A stretch of DNA of 64,000 nt from Xenorhabdus bovienii SS-2004 (GCF_000027225.1 NC_013892.1:3162001-3226000); one strand, 5' to 3'. Positions 43,368 through 55,542 are shown, numbered from the stretch's first letter. The notes: generated by a model from the sequence alone, not told the origin. Program-made: numbers and translations.

Positions 43368-43640
43368 TTATGCTTTACCCTTACCACCACCTTTACCACC
43401 TCCATTTCCATTTTTGCCACCATTCCCTCCTTTCCCAGAAGAGTTATTGCCATTACCACAGTTACTTCCATTAGCGTCACCAGTGGTGAGTATATAAGGT
43501 AATGTTGTATTTTCTTGCTGTATTGATAATGTTTTTATAGGTTGTTTATATCTAGATTCAACTTCGTTTGCCGCTGATATTGCTGGAGTTAATATTAAAG
43601 CAGTTATAATTATTCCTGAACTAAGGTACTTTAATTTCAT
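43368..43640 (-). CDS. Small secreted Gly/Asn/Lys-rich protein, unknown function
   Basis: This 90-residue protein begins with a signal peptide (MKLKYLSSGIIITALILTPAISA, cleavage likely after ISA). A non-repetitive stretch of about 30 residues (ANEVESRYKQPIKTLSIQQE and on) follows, then a Gly/Asn/Lys tail (GSNCGNGNNSSGKGGNGGKNG...) with one Cys, ending in KGKA. The basic tail contrasts with the acidic Gly-rich neighbour just downstream, suggesting that the two may pair. The ATG is preceded by GAGAGGGAG. It is the first gene of a likely two-gene unit in an IS-flanked island. Confidence 0.72.
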   Translation of the reverse strand: MKLKYLSSGIIITALILTPAISAANEVESRYKQPIKTLSIQQENTTLPYILTTGDANGSNCGNGNNSSGKGGNGGKNGNGGGKGGGKGKA

Positions 43641-44250
43641 AACTCCCTCTCAAATACAATTAAATTTAATGTATTTACCTTACTTGAAAACTAACATGAC
43701 ACGAGATCAATTATATTTTCATAGATAATTTGACATGTTTTTTAAAAAAAATAATAAACGTATCCTAAACAAGAATTCAGTTTTCTTATTTTTTCCTAAT
43801 AAGAGTTATTCATTGAATTTTGTTATCATTTGCACTAATCGCTTGTGTTAAGCAACAAACGTCACTACCTACCGAATATGTGCTAACAGCATCTGTCACA
43901 TCGTTATCTAGCTAACCATCCCCTCACTCCATAATATAAGATTCATTTTCTACCTCTGCATTCAAAATTAGCTCCATACTCTCAATTATTATATGAATCC
44001 GCCTATATTAAAAATCTAAATTTTCGGACATATATCTATACATATGTTATTATTTCAATAATGAAATATCATTCTTCCAATTATTTATTCATGAATAAAA
44101 AATGAATTTAATACAGGGTTAGCAAAAAATAAGCCAACCCCGTCAATATAAGATAGGTTTAGCCGTTTTTAACAAGACTTTTACGGCTAAAAAGAACGTG
44201 TGTAGACATCAGACATATCTTTTCAACAAATTACACACCCTCTAACCATA
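43641..44250. other. AT-rich gap upstream of the glycine-rich genes / downstream of luxS
   Basis: About 610 bp with no credible frame. It must hold the promoter of the glycine-rich pair at its left side. At the right, a TAGCCGT/ACGGCTA hairpin near 44158-44193 and a GGTTAGC/GCCAACC hairpin near 44117-44142 could end luxS transcription. I see no RNA gene that I can name. Confidence 0.5.
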
Positions 44251-44766
44251 CTACACTTGAAGTTCAACTAATTTATCTTCAGGTAGCGCTAGCTCATCAT
44301 TGAGGTTGACTCGAACATCTGCATCAAGAATATGGCGAGCTATGTCCTGCGCTTCTTGCAAAGAATGCATCTCATAAGTACCACATTGATAAATGTTCAA
44401 TTCTGGGATCTGATTCTGATCTTTAACCTTCAGTACATCAGCCATAGCTGCTTTCCAAGACTCGGCTACCCTCAGTTCAGCTGGTTCACCAATCAAGCTC
44501 ATATAAAAACCAGTGCGGCATCCCATTGGAGAGATATCGATAATTTCAACACCATCACCATTCAAATGGTTACGCATAAAGCCCGCAAACAAATGTTCCA
44601 GGGTATGAATCCCTTTTTCTGGCATCACTTCTTTGTTCGGAACACAAAAACGTAAATCAAATACTGTGATGGTATCACCATGAGGTGTTTTCATCGTTTT
44701 GGCAACTCTAACAGCAGGTGCCTCCATACGAGTATGGTCAACTGTAAAACTATCTAATAAAGGCAT
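44251..44766 (-). CDS. luxS: S-ribosylhomocysteine lyase (AI-2 synthase)
   Basis: LuxS splits S-ribosylhomocysteine into homocysteine and DPD, the precursor of autoinducer-2. The 171-residue protein has the metal site [15 protein letters not shown] (HxxEH) near 54-68 and the third ligand in [12 protein letters not shown] (Cys-128 region), plus [11 protein letters not shown]. Length is the same as E. coli. It is followed upstream by the divergent sRNA gene micA and then by gshA, as in E. coli. Confidence 0.97.
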   Translation of the reverse strand: MPLLDSFTVDHTRMEAPAVRVAKTMKTPHGDTITVFDLRFCVPNKEVMPEKGIHTLEHLFAGFMRNHLNGDGVEIIDISPMGCRTGFYMSLIGEPAELRVAESWKAAMADVLKVKDQNQIPELNIYQCGTYEMHSLQEAQDIARHILDADVRVNLNDELALPEDKLVELQV

Positions 44767-44852
44767 AATACTACCTCCTGAGGTATCAGATTTTTTACGA
44801 AATTTTTTTCAGATAGATGAAACCTTTTCATTTGCGGCTGGTCATAAGATAT

Positions 44853-44931
44853 GAAGACGCGCAAAATTGTTATCATCCCTATTTTCTAAGAGATTTTATT
44901 TCGGCCACCACTGGTGGCCATTTTCTTTTTT
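44853..44931 (+). ncRNA. micA: Small RNA MicA
   Basis: The luxS-gshA gap on the plus strand reads GAAGACGCGC, then TTGTTATCATC, then a perfect GGCCACCA/TGGTGGCC hairpin and TTTTCTTTTTT. This is the layout and much of the sequence of E. coli MicA (GAAAGACGCGC...TTGTTATCATC...GGCCAC hairpin). MicA with Hfq represses ompA and other outer-membrane mRNAs. Upstream, GAAACCTTTT and GGTCATAAG at suitable spacing resemble a sigma-E promoter. The ends are estimated. Confidence 0.88.
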
Positions 44932-46489
44932 AATACCCAGCATGTAGTTTTAGGTAATCTTCAAAATCCATGCTGTCTTGCTGCTCTAAGCTCTTTTGCC
45001 GTTCTATCGAAGCATGACGCTCAACAGAAAAACATTCTTCACTCAGGATTGAATACGGTTCTTCAAGCAATTCACGATGATACTTGGTTGCCAATTCCAA
45101 TCCAAAACCAACAATCCCTTGAGCTTTCATATTGCCCAGTACACGGGCTGAAAATGTCAATGATGGATTTTCAAACATACCAACCAACTCTTTGCAAGCT
45201 GATTGATATTGTGTTCCAGAACAGGTATCCAAGACTTCAGCTACACGCTCTAAATCCTTGAATAATTCTTGACCAACTGTTTTAAGTGGCTGCTGCTCTA
45301 TACCATAACCAATGCCAATATTCAACCCTGGTTTACGCCCTTCCAAAATGACCTTATTCCAGTTTTGACGACAACAGTCAAGTTCCTTGCTACTCATTTC
45401 AGGAGCATCAGCCAAAGCACACCATATCAAAAATAGATCAAGAAAGCGGATCTGAATTTCATTGACGCCAATCGCCGTGAAAGGATTAATATCCAGAGAA
45501 CGAACTTCGATATACTCTACACCGCCACGCAGCAAAGCATCAGAGGGCGATTCGCTCTCTTGAGTGACTCGTTTGGGACGAATCGGTGCATACAGTTCAT
45601 TCTCAATTTGAAGAACATTAGTGTTAAGCTGCAGGTGTTTACCATCTTTTTTGCTTCCCAAAGCCGCAAACTCTATAGATGGTTTATGAATGGCTTTTTT
45701 AAGACCTTCTACATACGAATGGAGATTATTAAAGGTAATATTCAGATCACTTTGTGATTTGTTGGTATACCCCAAGTCACTCATTCTCAACGAGGTTGCA
45801 TAAGGCAGGTAACAAGTCCCTTTTTCAGTTTCCTCAAAAGGGAGTGTTGTCTCTCGCCCACGTAAGAACGAAGAACAAATCGCGGGTGATGCACCAAATA
45901 AATAAGGGATCACCCATCCAAAACGATAATAATTACGGATCAGACGAAAATATCCGTCTGAAATCTGTTCTTTCCCACTTTCTGCATCTTTGATGCCTAA
46001 CCATGCCTGCCAGAAACTTATTGGCAACGAGAAGTTATAATGTACGCCAGAAATGGTCTGCATCAATGCACCGTAACGGCTTTTCAATCCCTCACGGTAT
46101 AAGGTCTTAAACCGCCCCACATTGGACGTGCCATATTGTGCCAGAGTGATGTTTTCCTCTTTGTCAATAAAGCATGGCATACTCAAAGGCCACATTTTTT
46201 CATTGCCCAAGTTCTGGGCAGTGTAACGATGTAAATCTTTAAGGAAAGCGACCGTTCTTTCTATGTCACTATCAACGGGGGTAATAAACTCCAATAGAGA
46301 TTCAGCAAAATCAGTTGTAATCCATTTATGCGTTAAAGAAGCACCAAGTGGTTCTGGATGCCCTGTCATAGCTAAATGGCCGTCTGGAGTAACACGCAAT
46401 GTTTCACGCTCAATACCGCGACAAATACCGTTCAATACAGTAGGATTTGCCTCTAGCCATGACAATGCTTTTGATACGTCCGGGATCAA
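44930..46489 (-). CDS. gshA: Glutamate-cysteine ligase
   Basis: GshA makes gamma-glutamylcysteine, the first step of glutathione synthesis. GIERETLRV near the N-terminus, [28 protein letters not shown] and [13 protein letters not shown] are conserved with E. coli. I place the start at the TTG at 46489 (LIPDVSKAL): a strong GGGAGG is 5 bp upstream and E. coli gshA also begins at TTG. The open frame continues to 46531 with residues not seen in the family. This gives 519 residues (E. coli 518). In E. coli yqaA-yqaB lie next, absent here. Confidence 0.95.
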   Translation of the reverse strand: MIPDVSKALSWLEANPTVLNGICRGIERETLRVTPDGHLAMTGHPEPLGASLTHKWITTDFAESLLEFITPVDSDIERTVAFLKDLHRYTAQNLGNEKMWPLSMPCFIDKEENITLAQYGTSNVGRFKTLYREGLKSRYGALMQTISGVHYNFSLPISFWQAWLGIKDAESGKEQISDGYFRLIRNYYRFGWVIPYLFGASPAICSSFLRGRETTLPFEETEKGTCYLPYATSLRMSDLGYTNKSQSDLNITFNNLHSYVEGLKKAIHKPSIEFAALGSKKDGKHLQLNTNVLQIENELYAPIRPKRVTQESESPSDALLRGGVEYIEVRSLDINPFTAIGVNEIQIRFLDLFLIWCALADAPEMSSKELDCCRQNWNKVILEGRKPGLNIGIGYGIEQQPLKTVGQELFKDLERVAEVLDTCSGTQYQSACKELVGMFENPSLTFSARVLGNMKAQGIVGFGLELATKYHRELLEEPYSILSEECFSVERHASIERQKSLEQQDSMDFEDYLKLHAGY

Positions 46490-46648
46490 TTTGACCTCCC
46501 GTGGAGTTTTAAAAAGATTATTACTAAGCATTTACTTTATATCAAACAAGCCAGATTGTCGCTGATTACATAATCCTGATGATATACGATTGAATAAAAT
46601 ATGAGTTCGGATGATAAGAGAAATGTAATATATGAAAGGTGATAAGCG

Positions 46649-46680
46649 AAAAAGCCCCCACCTTATCAAGGTAGGGGCTA
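46649..46680 (-). terminator. Terminator of the Ser/Arg tRNA operon
   Basis: AGCCCCTACCTT pairs with AAGGTGGGGGCT and is followed by TTTTT on the minus strand, 4 bp beyond the last tRNA-Arg. Confidence 0.9.
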
Positions 46681-46683
46681 ATA

Positions 46684-46760
46684 TGGTGCATCCAGGAGGA
46701 TTCGAACCTCCGACCGCTCGGTTCGTAGCCGAGTACTCTATCCAGCTGAGCTATGGATGC
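46684..46760 (-). tRNA. tRNA-Arg (ACG), copy 1
   Basis: A 77-nt tRNA beginning GCATCCATAGCTCAGCTGGA with anticodon ACG and encoded CCA. Identical to copies 2 and 3. Confidence 0.97.
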
Positions 46761-46847
46761 GTTATCAGTTTTCTATTTCTGGTCAGGCGCTATTAACTAC
46801 CTTATTCCCAGATTCTAAATACCATAATGAAATCATGGTATTGAATA

Positions 46848-46924
46848 TGGTGCATCCAGGAGGATTCGAACCTCCGACCGCTCGGTTCGTAGCCGAGTAC
46901 TCTATCCAGCTGAGCTATGGATGC
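46848..46924 (-). tRNA. tRNA-Arg (ACG), copy 2
   Basis: Identical 77-nt copy. The 31 bp on its right almost repeats the spacer after copy 1 (CAGTTTTCTATTTCTG), so gene and spacer were duplicated together. Confidence 0.97.
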
Positions 46925-47009
46925 GTTGTCAGTTTTCTATTTCTGTTCAGGCGCTGCTGATTGCCTGATTTTCCAGAATTGGGACACCTAAAAATTACGG
47001 TGATTAAAA

Positions 47010-47086
47010 TGGTGCATCCAGGAGGATTCGAACCTCCGACCGCTCGGTTCGTAGCCGAGTACTCTATCCAGCTGAGCTATGGATGC
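47010..47086 (-). tRNA. tRNA-Arg (ACG), copy 3
   Basis: Third identical 77-nt copy, adjacent to tRNA-Ser. E. coli has four (argV, Y, Z, Q) at this place. Confidence 0.97.
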
Positions 47087-47096
47087 ATTCTTAAAA

Positions 47097-47189
47097 TGGC
47101 GGTGAGGGAGGGATTCGAACCCTCGATGCAGCTCTTAACCACATACTCCCTTAGCAGGGGAGCGCCTTCAGCCTCTCGGCCACCTCACC
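47097..47189 (-). tRNA. serV: tRNA-Ser (GCT)
   Basis: A 93-nt class II tRNA starting GGTGAGGTGGCCGAGAGGCT, long variable arm, anticodon GCT, encoded CCA. First gene of the tRNA operon, as serV in E. coli. Confidence 0.97.
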
Positions 47190-47624
47190 ATTCGCTTTAA
47201 AACTTGCGACCTTGAAGTTTTCACTTCGTGAATTTTTCAGAACCTTTACTTCTGAAACTTACTCAGAAGCTTTTCTTCAAACTCTTCGTCGCTGCGATGG
47301 CGCACATATTACTTTCCCTGCCTGATAAGTCAAACAATTTTTCGCAACTTTTTTTCCGTTTGGATGCTTAGCATGCAGAATGTTTAGTTTAACGGCTAAG
47401 AGGCTATTTTATCAACAGCATAATTCCTTAAGTCTCGTTAAAATTTATGAAAATGATTATTCACCGCTATAACCTCATGAACGATGCTTTTTCAACAGAT
47501 AGGAAATAAAAAGACGTGAGAGAATAAAAATAAGGTAGTAACGAAGCGTGAATCACTTCAATTTGGAGAGAGGGGAAGCAAAGTAGCGCCCAAGTCTTAA
47601 AAAAGAGTGGACGCCATTCTTGAA
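47190..47624. other. Intergenic region between tRNA operon and csrA
   Basis: The 435-bp gap contains the tRNA operon promoter (47306-47333). The rest, to the csrA stop, shows no frame or hairpin that I can support. Confidence 0.55.
47306..47333 (-). promoter_or_regulatory. Promoter of the Ser/Arg tRNA operon
   Basis: TTGACT (47328-47333), a 16-bp spacer and TAATAT (47306-47311) are followed by the GC-rich discriminator GTGCGCCA, typical of stringently controlled stable-RNA promoters. Confidence 0.75.
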
Positions 47625-47810
47625 TTAAAAAGTTGTAGGCTGAGATTTCTCTGCCTGAATCCGTTGATAAATTTCTTCACGGTGAACAGAAACTTCCTTG
47701 GGCGCATTCACACCAATGCGAACTTGGTTGCCTTTAACTCCCAGTACTGTGACTGTTACCTCATCGCCTATCATGAGCGTTTCACCAACTCGACGAGTCA
47801 GAATAAGCAT
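47625..47810 (-). CDS. csrA: Carbon storage regulator CsrA
   Basis: CsrA is a dimeric RNA-binding protein that blocks or stabilises mRNAs with GGA motifs. The 61-residue protein begins [16 protein letters not shown] and includes [32 protein letters not shown], essentially as in E. coli, with RNA-contacting Arg at 44 region (VHREEI) kept. It controls virulence-to-symbiosis traits in many insect-associated enterics by family knowledge. It follows alaS, its usual neighbour. Confidence 0.97.
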   Translation of the reverse strand: MLILTRRVGETLMIGDEVTVTVLGVKGNQVRIGVNAPKEVSVHREEIYQRIQAEKSQPTTF

Positions 47811-47992
47811 TCTTTGCTCCTTGAAAATTTAAAAGAGTCGGGTCTCTAGGTTTCCCCGCTATTATCCATCAAACACCGTGAAAACGTAAAGCAATGATAT
47901 CTACTTAAAGTATAAGCAGTTTTGAACACATTCCTATATCTATAGGATAGCTAAAATATAAGTATGCGCCCAACATTTCAACAATTTCACAA

Positions 47993-48035
47993 CAAAAAAA
48001 CATCCGGCACCATAAAAAACACTTTCATGGTGCCG
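47993..48035 (-). terminator. alaS terminator
   Basis: CGGCACCAT/ATGGTGCCG with a 13-nt loop, then GGATG and seven T residues on the minus strand, 22 bp past the alaS stop. Confidence 0.88.
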
Positions 48036-48056
48036 TGGCTGTCACGGCAATACCAA

Positions 48057-50684
48057 CTATAACCGCAATGTTACCCACTCTTCTACACTAGCTAATGCGG
48101 AAGGAAGAGCTGCTACATCAGTTCCGCCAGCCTGTGCCAGATCAGGACGTCCTCCTCCTTTACCTCCAACTTGCTGGGCAACAAAAGAGATTAAATCGCC
48201 TGCTTTTATTCTAGCAGTCAAATCCTTCGTTATACCAACAATTAGGGTGACTTTATCACCAGTCACAGTAGAAAGCACAATAATTGCTGATCCCAGTTGG
48301 TTTTTCAGTTCATCAACCATCGTTCTGAGCATTTTTGGTTCAGTATCACCCAATTGTGTTACCAGTAGGCGAACTCCCTGAATCTCTTTAGTTTGATTCG
48401 CCAAAGAGGAGCTTTCCTGAGCTGCTTGCTGAGACTTCAAGTGTTGCAACTCTTTTTCCAACTGTTTTGTTCTATCCAGTGTCGTTTTCACTTTCTCATT
48501 CAGGCTACTTATATCGCTTTTCACAAGATGAGCAATATCTTGCAGTAAATCCGTCTGCTGATAAACAGAATTCAGTGCAGTTTGCCCCGTGATAGCTTCT
48601 ATACGACGAATCCCTGCAGCTGTACCTGATTCACTGGAAATACGAAATAACCCAATATCACCAGTACGGCTAGCATGAGTTCCACCACATAACTCAGTAG
48701 AAAAATCTCCCATGCTCAATACACGTACCTGTTCATCATACTTCTCACCAAACAGTGCCATGGCACCTTTGGTTTTTGCTTCTTCCAATTCCATTAATTC
48801 TGTAACAATTGATAAATTTTTGCGGATTTCTTCATTCACCAGATTTTCTACCTGACGGATCTGTTCTAACTTCATTGCTTCAAAATGAGAGAAGTCAAAA
48901 CGCAGATATTTATCATTTACTAAAGAACCCTTCTGAGAAACATGTTCCCCCAGAATCTGACGTAATGCCGCATGTAGCAAATGAGTTGCGGAGTGATTCA
49001 AACGAATCGAATCTCGGCGTACCCTATTAATCTCAGCATTAATTGTATTATTAACGTTCAAAGTGCCATTTATCAATTTACCAATGTGACCAATTGCCTG
49101 ACCGTATTTTTGTGTATCAGTAACCTCAAATATCCCGTTACCATTGGACAGATTACCTGTATCACCAACCTGTCCACCAGACTCAGCATAGAACGCTGTC
49201 TTATCAAGTATAACGATCGCTTCTTCACCTGCATGAATCTGATCAATCGCTTCACCATGACGGAAAATCGCCATCACCGTCGCTTGCTGTGAGTTATGTT
49301 CGTAACCAGAAAAATCACTGCGACCGTCAACTTTGATCTGTTCGTTATAATCTGTGCCAAAACCACTGGATTCACGTGCTCGGCGACGTTGGTTTTCCAT
49401 CGCAACATCAAAACCGACTTCATCAACTTTGATATTACGCTCACGGCAAACATCCGCCGTCAGATCAACTGGGAAACCATAGGTATCATAGAGGCGAAAA
49501 GCAGTTTCGCCATCAAGGGTATCCCCAGACAATTTTTCCAGTTCTTCATCCAGCAATTGCAGACCGCGTTCCAGCGTACGGGCAAATTGCTCTTCCTCAG
49601 TTTTCAATACCTGTTCAACCAATGACTGCTGACGTTTTAGCTCATCGCCTGCCGAGCCCATGATTTTGATCAGTGGAGCAACCAGTTTATAGAAGAAGGT
49701 TTCTTTTGCACCCAGCATGTTGCCATGGCGAACTGCACGACGAATGATACGGCGCAACACATAACCACGGTTCTCATTCGACGGGACAACCCCATCACAA
49801 ACCAAGAAGGCACATGAGCGGATATGGTCTGCAATAACACGCAGAGATTTGTTGGTAAGATCGGTTGCGCCAGTCACTTCTGCCACAGAAGCAATTAGAT
49901 CGCAGAATAAGTCGATATCGTAGTTGGAATTGACGTGCTGTAACACTGCGGTGAGACGTTCCAAACCCATTCCGGTATCAACGGAAGGTTTTGGTAATGG
50001 CTCCATTGTGCCATCCACGTGGCGATTAAACTGCATAAAAACGATGTTCCAGATTTCAATATACCTGTCACCGTCTTCTTCTGGGCTGCCTGGAGGCCCA
50101 CCCCAAATATGCTCACCGTGGTCATAAAAAATTTCTGTACAAGGACCACAAGGACCGGTATCTCCCATTTGCCAGAAGTTATCTGATGCATAAGGAGCGC
50201 CTTTGTTATCACCGATTCGAATAATTCTTTCTGCTGGAATACCAACTTCTTTGTGCCAGATATCATAGGCTTCATCGTCTGTCTCATAGACAGTAACCCA
50301 CAGTTTTTCTTTTGGCAGATTGAACCACTCTTTGCCTGTCAGCAGTTCCCATGCGTATTTAATCGCATCTTGTTTAAAATAATCGCCAAAACTGAAATTA
50401 CCCAACATTTCGAAGAAAGTATGGTGACGGGCTGTATAACCAACATTTTCTAAATCGTTATGCTTACCGCCAGCACGAACACAACGCTGAGCCGTTGTTG
50501 CTCGAGAATAAGGCCTTTTATCCAACCCAAGAAAAACATCTTTAAACTGATTCATTCCTGCGTTAGTGAACAACAAGGTTGGATCATTATTTGGCACCAG
50601 TGAACTACTTGGTACTATCTGGTGCCCTTTAGTGTGAAAAAAGTCAAGAAACGCCTGACGGATCTCAGCGGTGCTTTTGCTCAT
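48057..50684 (-). CDS. alaS: Alanine-tRNA ligase
   Basis: AlaS charges tRNA-Ala and edits mischarged Ser and Gly. From [22 protein letters not shown] at 50684 the protein has 875 residues (876 in E. coli). The class II catalytic core comes first ([38 protein letters not shown] type). The editing domain has [11 protein letters not shown] and the second zinc-site CGGTH, and a C-terminal C-Ala domain includes [15 protein letters not shown]. The open frame runs 75 bp further upstream, but those residues are not family-like. Confidence 0.97.
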   Translation of the reverse strand: MSKSTAEIRQAFLDFFHTKGHQIVPSSSLVPNNDPTLLFTNAGMNQFKDVFLGLDKRPYSRATTAQRCVRAGGKHNDLENVGYTARHHTFFEMLGNFSFGDYFKQDAIKYAWELLTGKEWFNLPKEKLWVTVYETDDEAYDIWHKEVGIPAERIIRIGDNKGAPYASDNFWQMGDTGPCGPCTEIFYDHGEHIWGGPPGSPEEDGDRYIEIWNIVFMQFNRHVDGTMEPLPKPSVDTGMGLERLTAVLQHVNSNYDIDLFCDLIASVAEVTGATDLTNKSLRVIADHIRSCAFLVCDGVVPSNENRGYVLRRIIRRAVRHGNMLGAKETFFYKLVAPLIKIMGSAGDELKRQQSLVEQVLKTEEEQFARTLERGLQLLDEELEKLSGDTLDGETAFRLYDTYGFPVDLTADVCRERNIKVDEVGFDVAMENQRRRARESSGFGTDYNEQIKVDGRSDFSGYEHNSQQATVMAIFRHGEAIDQIHAGEEAIVILDKTAFYAESGGQVGDTGNLSNGNGIFEVTDTQKYGQAIGHIGKLINGTLNVNNTINAEINRVRRDSIRLNHSATHLLHAALRQILGEHVSQKGSLVNDKYLRFDFSHFEAMKLEQIRQVENLVNEEIRKNLSIVTELMELEEAKTKGAMALFGEKYDEQVRVLSMGDFSTELCGGTHASRTGDIGLFRISSESGTAAGIRRIEAITGQTALNSVYQQTDLLQDIAHLVKSDISSLNEKVKTTLDRTKQLEKELQHLKSQQAAQESSSLANQTKEIQGVRLLVTQLGDTEPKMLRTMVDELKNQLGSAIIVLSTVTGDKVTLIVGITKDLTARIKAGDLISFVAQQVGGKGGGRPDLAQAGGTDVAALPSALASVEEWVTLRL

Positions 50685-51001
50685 AATTGTCCCGAAATCA
50701 AGCTGAAAAAACAGATTCATGTATGGTTGAAGTGGTATATAGCGTATCCACCATTTCAACTCACGAATAAATTAAAATAGGGTTAAGATAGAATGTCTTC
50801 CATAAGAAGTAAAATCCCATATAAATTCATCCGCTTTTCAGCATTGTAATTCGTCTGGATATTTTCTGAAAGTCTGTTTGTCAAGCCAGTTTCAGTATCC
50901 CTATATCAATGATGTTGATTACTCCTATAAAAACAAAAACCACATCCCGACAGGATGTGGTTCTTCAAAAGGCAGTTTGTCACGACAGAGTAAAAGAGTG
51001 A
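50685..51001. other. alaS-recA gap without recX
   Basis: Only 317 bp separate the alaS start from the recA stop. They hold the recA terminator and the alaS promoter. recX, which lies here in E. coli and needs about 500 bp, is absent, and no remnant is recognisable. Confidence 0.8.
50931..50962 (-). terminator. recA terminator
   Basis: AACCACATCC pairs with GGATGTGGTT (5-nt loop) and is followed by TTTGTTTTT on the minus strand. Confidence 0.9.
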
Positions 51002-52178
<1,177 letters not shown>

Positions 52179-52183
52179 TCAAG

Positions 52184-52687
52184 CTAATTTTTTATGATTT
52201 CTTCCAGCAGTGTTTTTAAAGAAAAAATAACGGCCTGAAGCCGTACTGCATTGCGCTCACCCGTAAAATGCTGGCGATATGTCACGGTATGTACATCCTC
52301 ACGATTACGGTAGGCAAACCCAAAACAGACCGTTCCCGTCGGTTTTTCTTCACTACCACCACCCGGACCTGCGATGCCACTGACAGAAACAGCAAAATCT
52401 GCTCTGGCCGCTTTTAATGCCCCTACTGCCATTTCTTTAACGACCTGTTCACTCACCGCACCAAACTGCATCAGAGATGCCTGTGATACACCCAGCATTT
52501 CATTTTTAGAATCATTGCCATAGGTCACGAAACCACGGTTAAAATAGGCCGAACTTCCCGCAATATCTGTGATCACTTTAGCAATCCAGCCCCCTGTGCA
52601 GGATTCTGCACAGGTTAAGGATAATTTCTTCCGCTGGAGCTTCTTTCCAATTTCAATACTAAGCTGATTCAGGATTTTTTCATCCAT
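52184..52687 (-). CDS. pncC: Nicotinamide-nucleotide amidase PncC (CinA C-terminal domain)
   Basis: This 167-residue protein is the stand-alone CinA C-terminal domain, which deamidates NMN to NaMN and recycles the NAD by-product of DNA ligase. The catalytic block TCAESCTGGWIAKVITDIAGSS is at about 25-46; FVTYGNDSKNEMLGV and SVSGIAGPGGGSEEKPTGTV follow. E. coli PncC is 165 residues. It lies just upstream of recA, as in other enterics, and ends beside the LexA box. Confidence 0.93.
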   Translation of the reverse strand: MDEKILNQLSIEIGKKLQRKKLSLTCAESCTGGWIAKVITDIAGSSAYFNRGFVTYGNDSKNEMLGVSQASLMQFGAVSEQVVKEMAVGALKAARADFAVSVSGIAGPGGGSEEKPTGTVCFGFAYRNREDVHTVTYRQHFTGERNAVRLQAVIFSLKTLLEEIIKN

Positions 52688-52712
52688 AACAAGCCTTCAA
52701 TTCTATAAGAAA

Positions 52713-53909
52713 TTAATTTTTCCGAAGCAGATCCCAAATCCATACTCCCCCAATTGTCAGTGAGAACAAGATACCAAAACCAATACCGACGGTAACGACC
52801 GATGCGCCCAGCATGATGGAAATTAGATACAGACCCAACATCACCAGCATCGCGCTGTTTTCACCAAAATTCTGCACAGCGACAGCATTACCTGCGCCCA
52901 TCTCATGTTTTCCATGCTCCTGCAATAAGGCATTCAATGGAACGACAAAGAAGCCGCCAAATACACCAAGGACAGTTAGGAGCAAATAGGAAGACCACAT
53001 TGATTGCTGAACAGCAAAAACAATCACCATAATGCCGATCAGAATACCTGCGGGCATACAACGGCGAACTGTTTTCAAGGTGATAAACCGTGCAGCCAAC
53101 CCGGCTCCCACAATAATGCCAACGGCAACCATTGCGTTCATCAGCGTAGGTGTCGTATTACCCTCTATCCCCAACACGACGGGAACCCACGCTACTAACA
53201 GGAAGCGCAGAGTTACCCCGGCACCCCAGAACAGACTGGTTCCTACTAGCGAAAATCGCGTTTCCTGATTACGCCAAAGCGCAGAACAGACAACCATAAA
53301 ATCCACCAGCATTTTTTTGGGATTCCATCCCTTACCCTGGCGCGCAGCAGCAAGCCGGGGGATATAGAAATTAGCTACTACAGCCGCACCATACATCAAA
53401 GCACAAAGACCTAATGCCAGTGCCAAACTGATATCAGACAGGAAACCGCCAGCCACAGAACCAATCAAAATGGCTGCAATTGTCGAAGCTTCCATCACAC
53501 CATTGGCTTTGACCAGACGACCACCATCGGTTAATTCACCCAATATTCCGTATTTAGCGGGGGAATAGGCAGCGGCGCCAATCCCCACAAGGGTGTATCC
53601 GAGGAAAGGATTCATATCGATACAGATACTGATGGCACCAAGTAATTTGATGCCATTGGCGAAAAGCATAACCCAGCCTTTCGAAAACCGATCAGCAATT
53701 TGTCCTACGAAAGGGGCAAGCACAATATAGGTCAGCACGAAAACAATCTGCAGGGCTGGCAGACTCCATCCAGGGTAAGCTTCAGCCTTCAATTGAGCTA
53801 AAATGGCAAAGAACAGCGCATTGTCAGCAAAAGCAGTGAGAAATTGAGACAGTAATACTGCTTTCATTCCCTTATTTAACAGTGGTTGTGTGTCTACAGT
53901 TCCATTCAT
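52713..53909 (-). CDS. lplT: Lysophospholipid transporter LplT
   Basis: LplT is a 12-helix MFS protein that flips lysophospholipids across the inner membrane to feed acyltransferase Aas. The 398-residue protein starts with the LplT-type [27 protein letters not shown] and includes the helix 2-3 loop [13 protein letters not shown] and [13 protein letters not shown]. coli LplT is 397 residues. It lies 4 bp after the aas stop-half and should be co-transcribed with it; since aas is split by IS1, its transcription may now depend on another promoter. Confidence 0.94.
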   Translation of the reverse strand: MNGTVDTQPLLNKGMKAVLLSQFLTAFADNALFFAILAQLKAEAYPGWSLPALQIVFVLTYIVLAPFVGQIADRFSKGWVMLFANGIKLLGAISICIDMNPFLGYTLVGIGAAAYSPAKYGILGELTDGGRLVKANGVMEASTIAAILIGSVAGGFLSDISLALALGLCALMYGAAVVANFYIPRLAAARQGKGWNPKKMLVDFMVVCSALWRNQETRFSLVGTSLFWGAGVTLRFLLVAWVPVVLGIEGNTTPTLMNAMVAVGIIVGAGLAARFITLKTVRRCMPAGILIGIMVIVFAVQQSMWSSYLLLTVLGVFGGFFVVPLNALLQEHGKHEMGAGNAVAVQNFGENSAMLVMLGLYLISIMLGASVVTVGIGFGILFSLTIGGVWIWDLLRKN

Positions 53910-53913
53910 TTCC

Positions 53914-55542
53914 TTACTCCTGTTCTGCCATTTTTCTTAATGTGACAAAATCCGGTTTTCCACTGCCAAGCAATGGTAACTGCTTCACATAACGAATATC
54001 GCGTGGAACCGCCAGTTCAGGCATTCCCATTTCTCGGGCAACCCCCGACATCGCATTTCTATTCAAATTAGCATCGGTTGTAAAGAGTACCAGCGCTTCA
54101 CCTTTGCTAAGATCACTCTTAGCTGTAGCTGCATGCAATGCGTCAGGAGAGACTCGCGATGCAATTTGTTCTACGGCTTCGAGAGAAACCATTTCGCCTG
54201 CCAATTTTGCAAAACGCTTCACTCGCCCTTTGATTGTACAAAAACCTCTGTCATCAATAGAAACAATATCACCTGTATCATACCAGCCGATCTGAGTATT
54301 GCCTTCGGCATCTTCTGCGGTTGGTAGTTCCAGATGTTCAGGTGCCTCAACACGCAGATATCCTTTCATGACATTCGGCCCACGCAATTGTAAACGACCG
54401 CCGCCCTCAATACCCTGTACAGGAAGAAGGCGAGCTTCCATTCCCGGTAAGATCCGTCCGACAGTTCCCATTTTAGCTGCCATGGGTACATTAATTGCCA
54501 CAACAGGAGCACACTCTGTCACACCGTAGCCTTCCAGAATGCGAATGCCGAATTTATCTAGCCAAACACGTTTAGTGTTTTCTGACAGTTTTTCTGCCCC
54601 AGCAACCACATAGCGCAAGCGGGCAAAATCATAAGGATGGGCAAAACGGGCATAATTACCCAAGAACGTTGAAGTCCCAAACAAAACGGTACAATTACGA
54701 TCATAGACCAGTTCAGGCACGACACGATAGTGCAATGGGCTTGGATAGAGGAATACGCGGCTACCTGTCATCAACGGGGTAAATAAACCAACTGTCAGCC
54801 CAAAAGCATGAAACAGCGGTAAAGAGGACATAAAACGATCCTGAGGAGTAAAATCAGCAATCGTTTTAATTTGCTCAACATTCGCCAATAAGCTGGCATG
54901 ACTGTGCACAACACCTTTCGGTGCACCTTCAGAGCCAGAGGTAAACAGGATCAGAGCATCATCATCAGGCTTCTGGGAAGGCGTAATGGCCTTAGCAGGA
55001 AAAATCAGGTGCCATAATATCCAAAGCTTATCTTCCCGCGTAATCGTATCTTTCAGATCTTCAAGATATACCCAATTGGCTTCCGTCACCTGTTCTGGCA
55101 GGTGGGTTAATTGCCCTTTTTGCAAAAATTGACGAGATGTCACGATGGTTTTGATTGTCGCTGCTTTCATGGCATTTTTAATACCACTCGTTCCCGCAGT
55201 GTAGTTCAGCAAAGCAGGCACTCGTTCTTTCAGCGAAGCACCATATATGGCAGCGGCCATCACTGTAGCATTAGGTAATAAAAGTCCAACCCGTTCATTT
55301 TTTTGAGTAAACTGTTCTAAAATCCGGCTGACGCCCAGTATTTTTTTCAGCAATGCGTGATAACTATCTTCCTTAAAAGTTACGTCTTCAATACAGGGTT
55401 TAAAACGGCCAAAACGTTTTTGTGCAGCAAGGTAAGCGCTAAATAACGGGTCATGTATTAAATGGTTAGTTGCTGTGATATGCTTCCGGCTTTTTAAGGA
55501 TGAAGTATGGCCAAAGTTGATGTCTATTGCCGTTATTGCCAC
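53914..55542 (-). pseudogene. aas: aas 3' part: acyl-ACP synthetase domain, split by IS1
   Basis: From [21 protein letters not shown] on, the frame encodes the whole AMP-forming ligase domain of Aas (about 510 residues), with ATP motif [29 protein letters not shown] and the C-terminal [16 protein letters not shown]. The natural 5' half lies at 56239-56857, across the IS1. A GTG at 55542 inside the IS opens an in-frame start that adds 32 foreign residues ([20 protein letters not shown]...). A separate ligase polypeptide is thus possible; whether it is made is unknown. Together the two native parts match E. coli Aas (719 residues). Confidence 0.85.

Noticed and set aside
46757..47200. Short frames with VHPGGFEPPTARFVAEYSIQ
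   Set aside because: They are antisense reads of the tRNA-Arg genes, a common false gene call.
48057..50759. Longer alaS frame (900 codons)
   Set aside because: The first 25 residues are not family-like, and [10 protein letters not shown] at 50684 matches the E. coli start.
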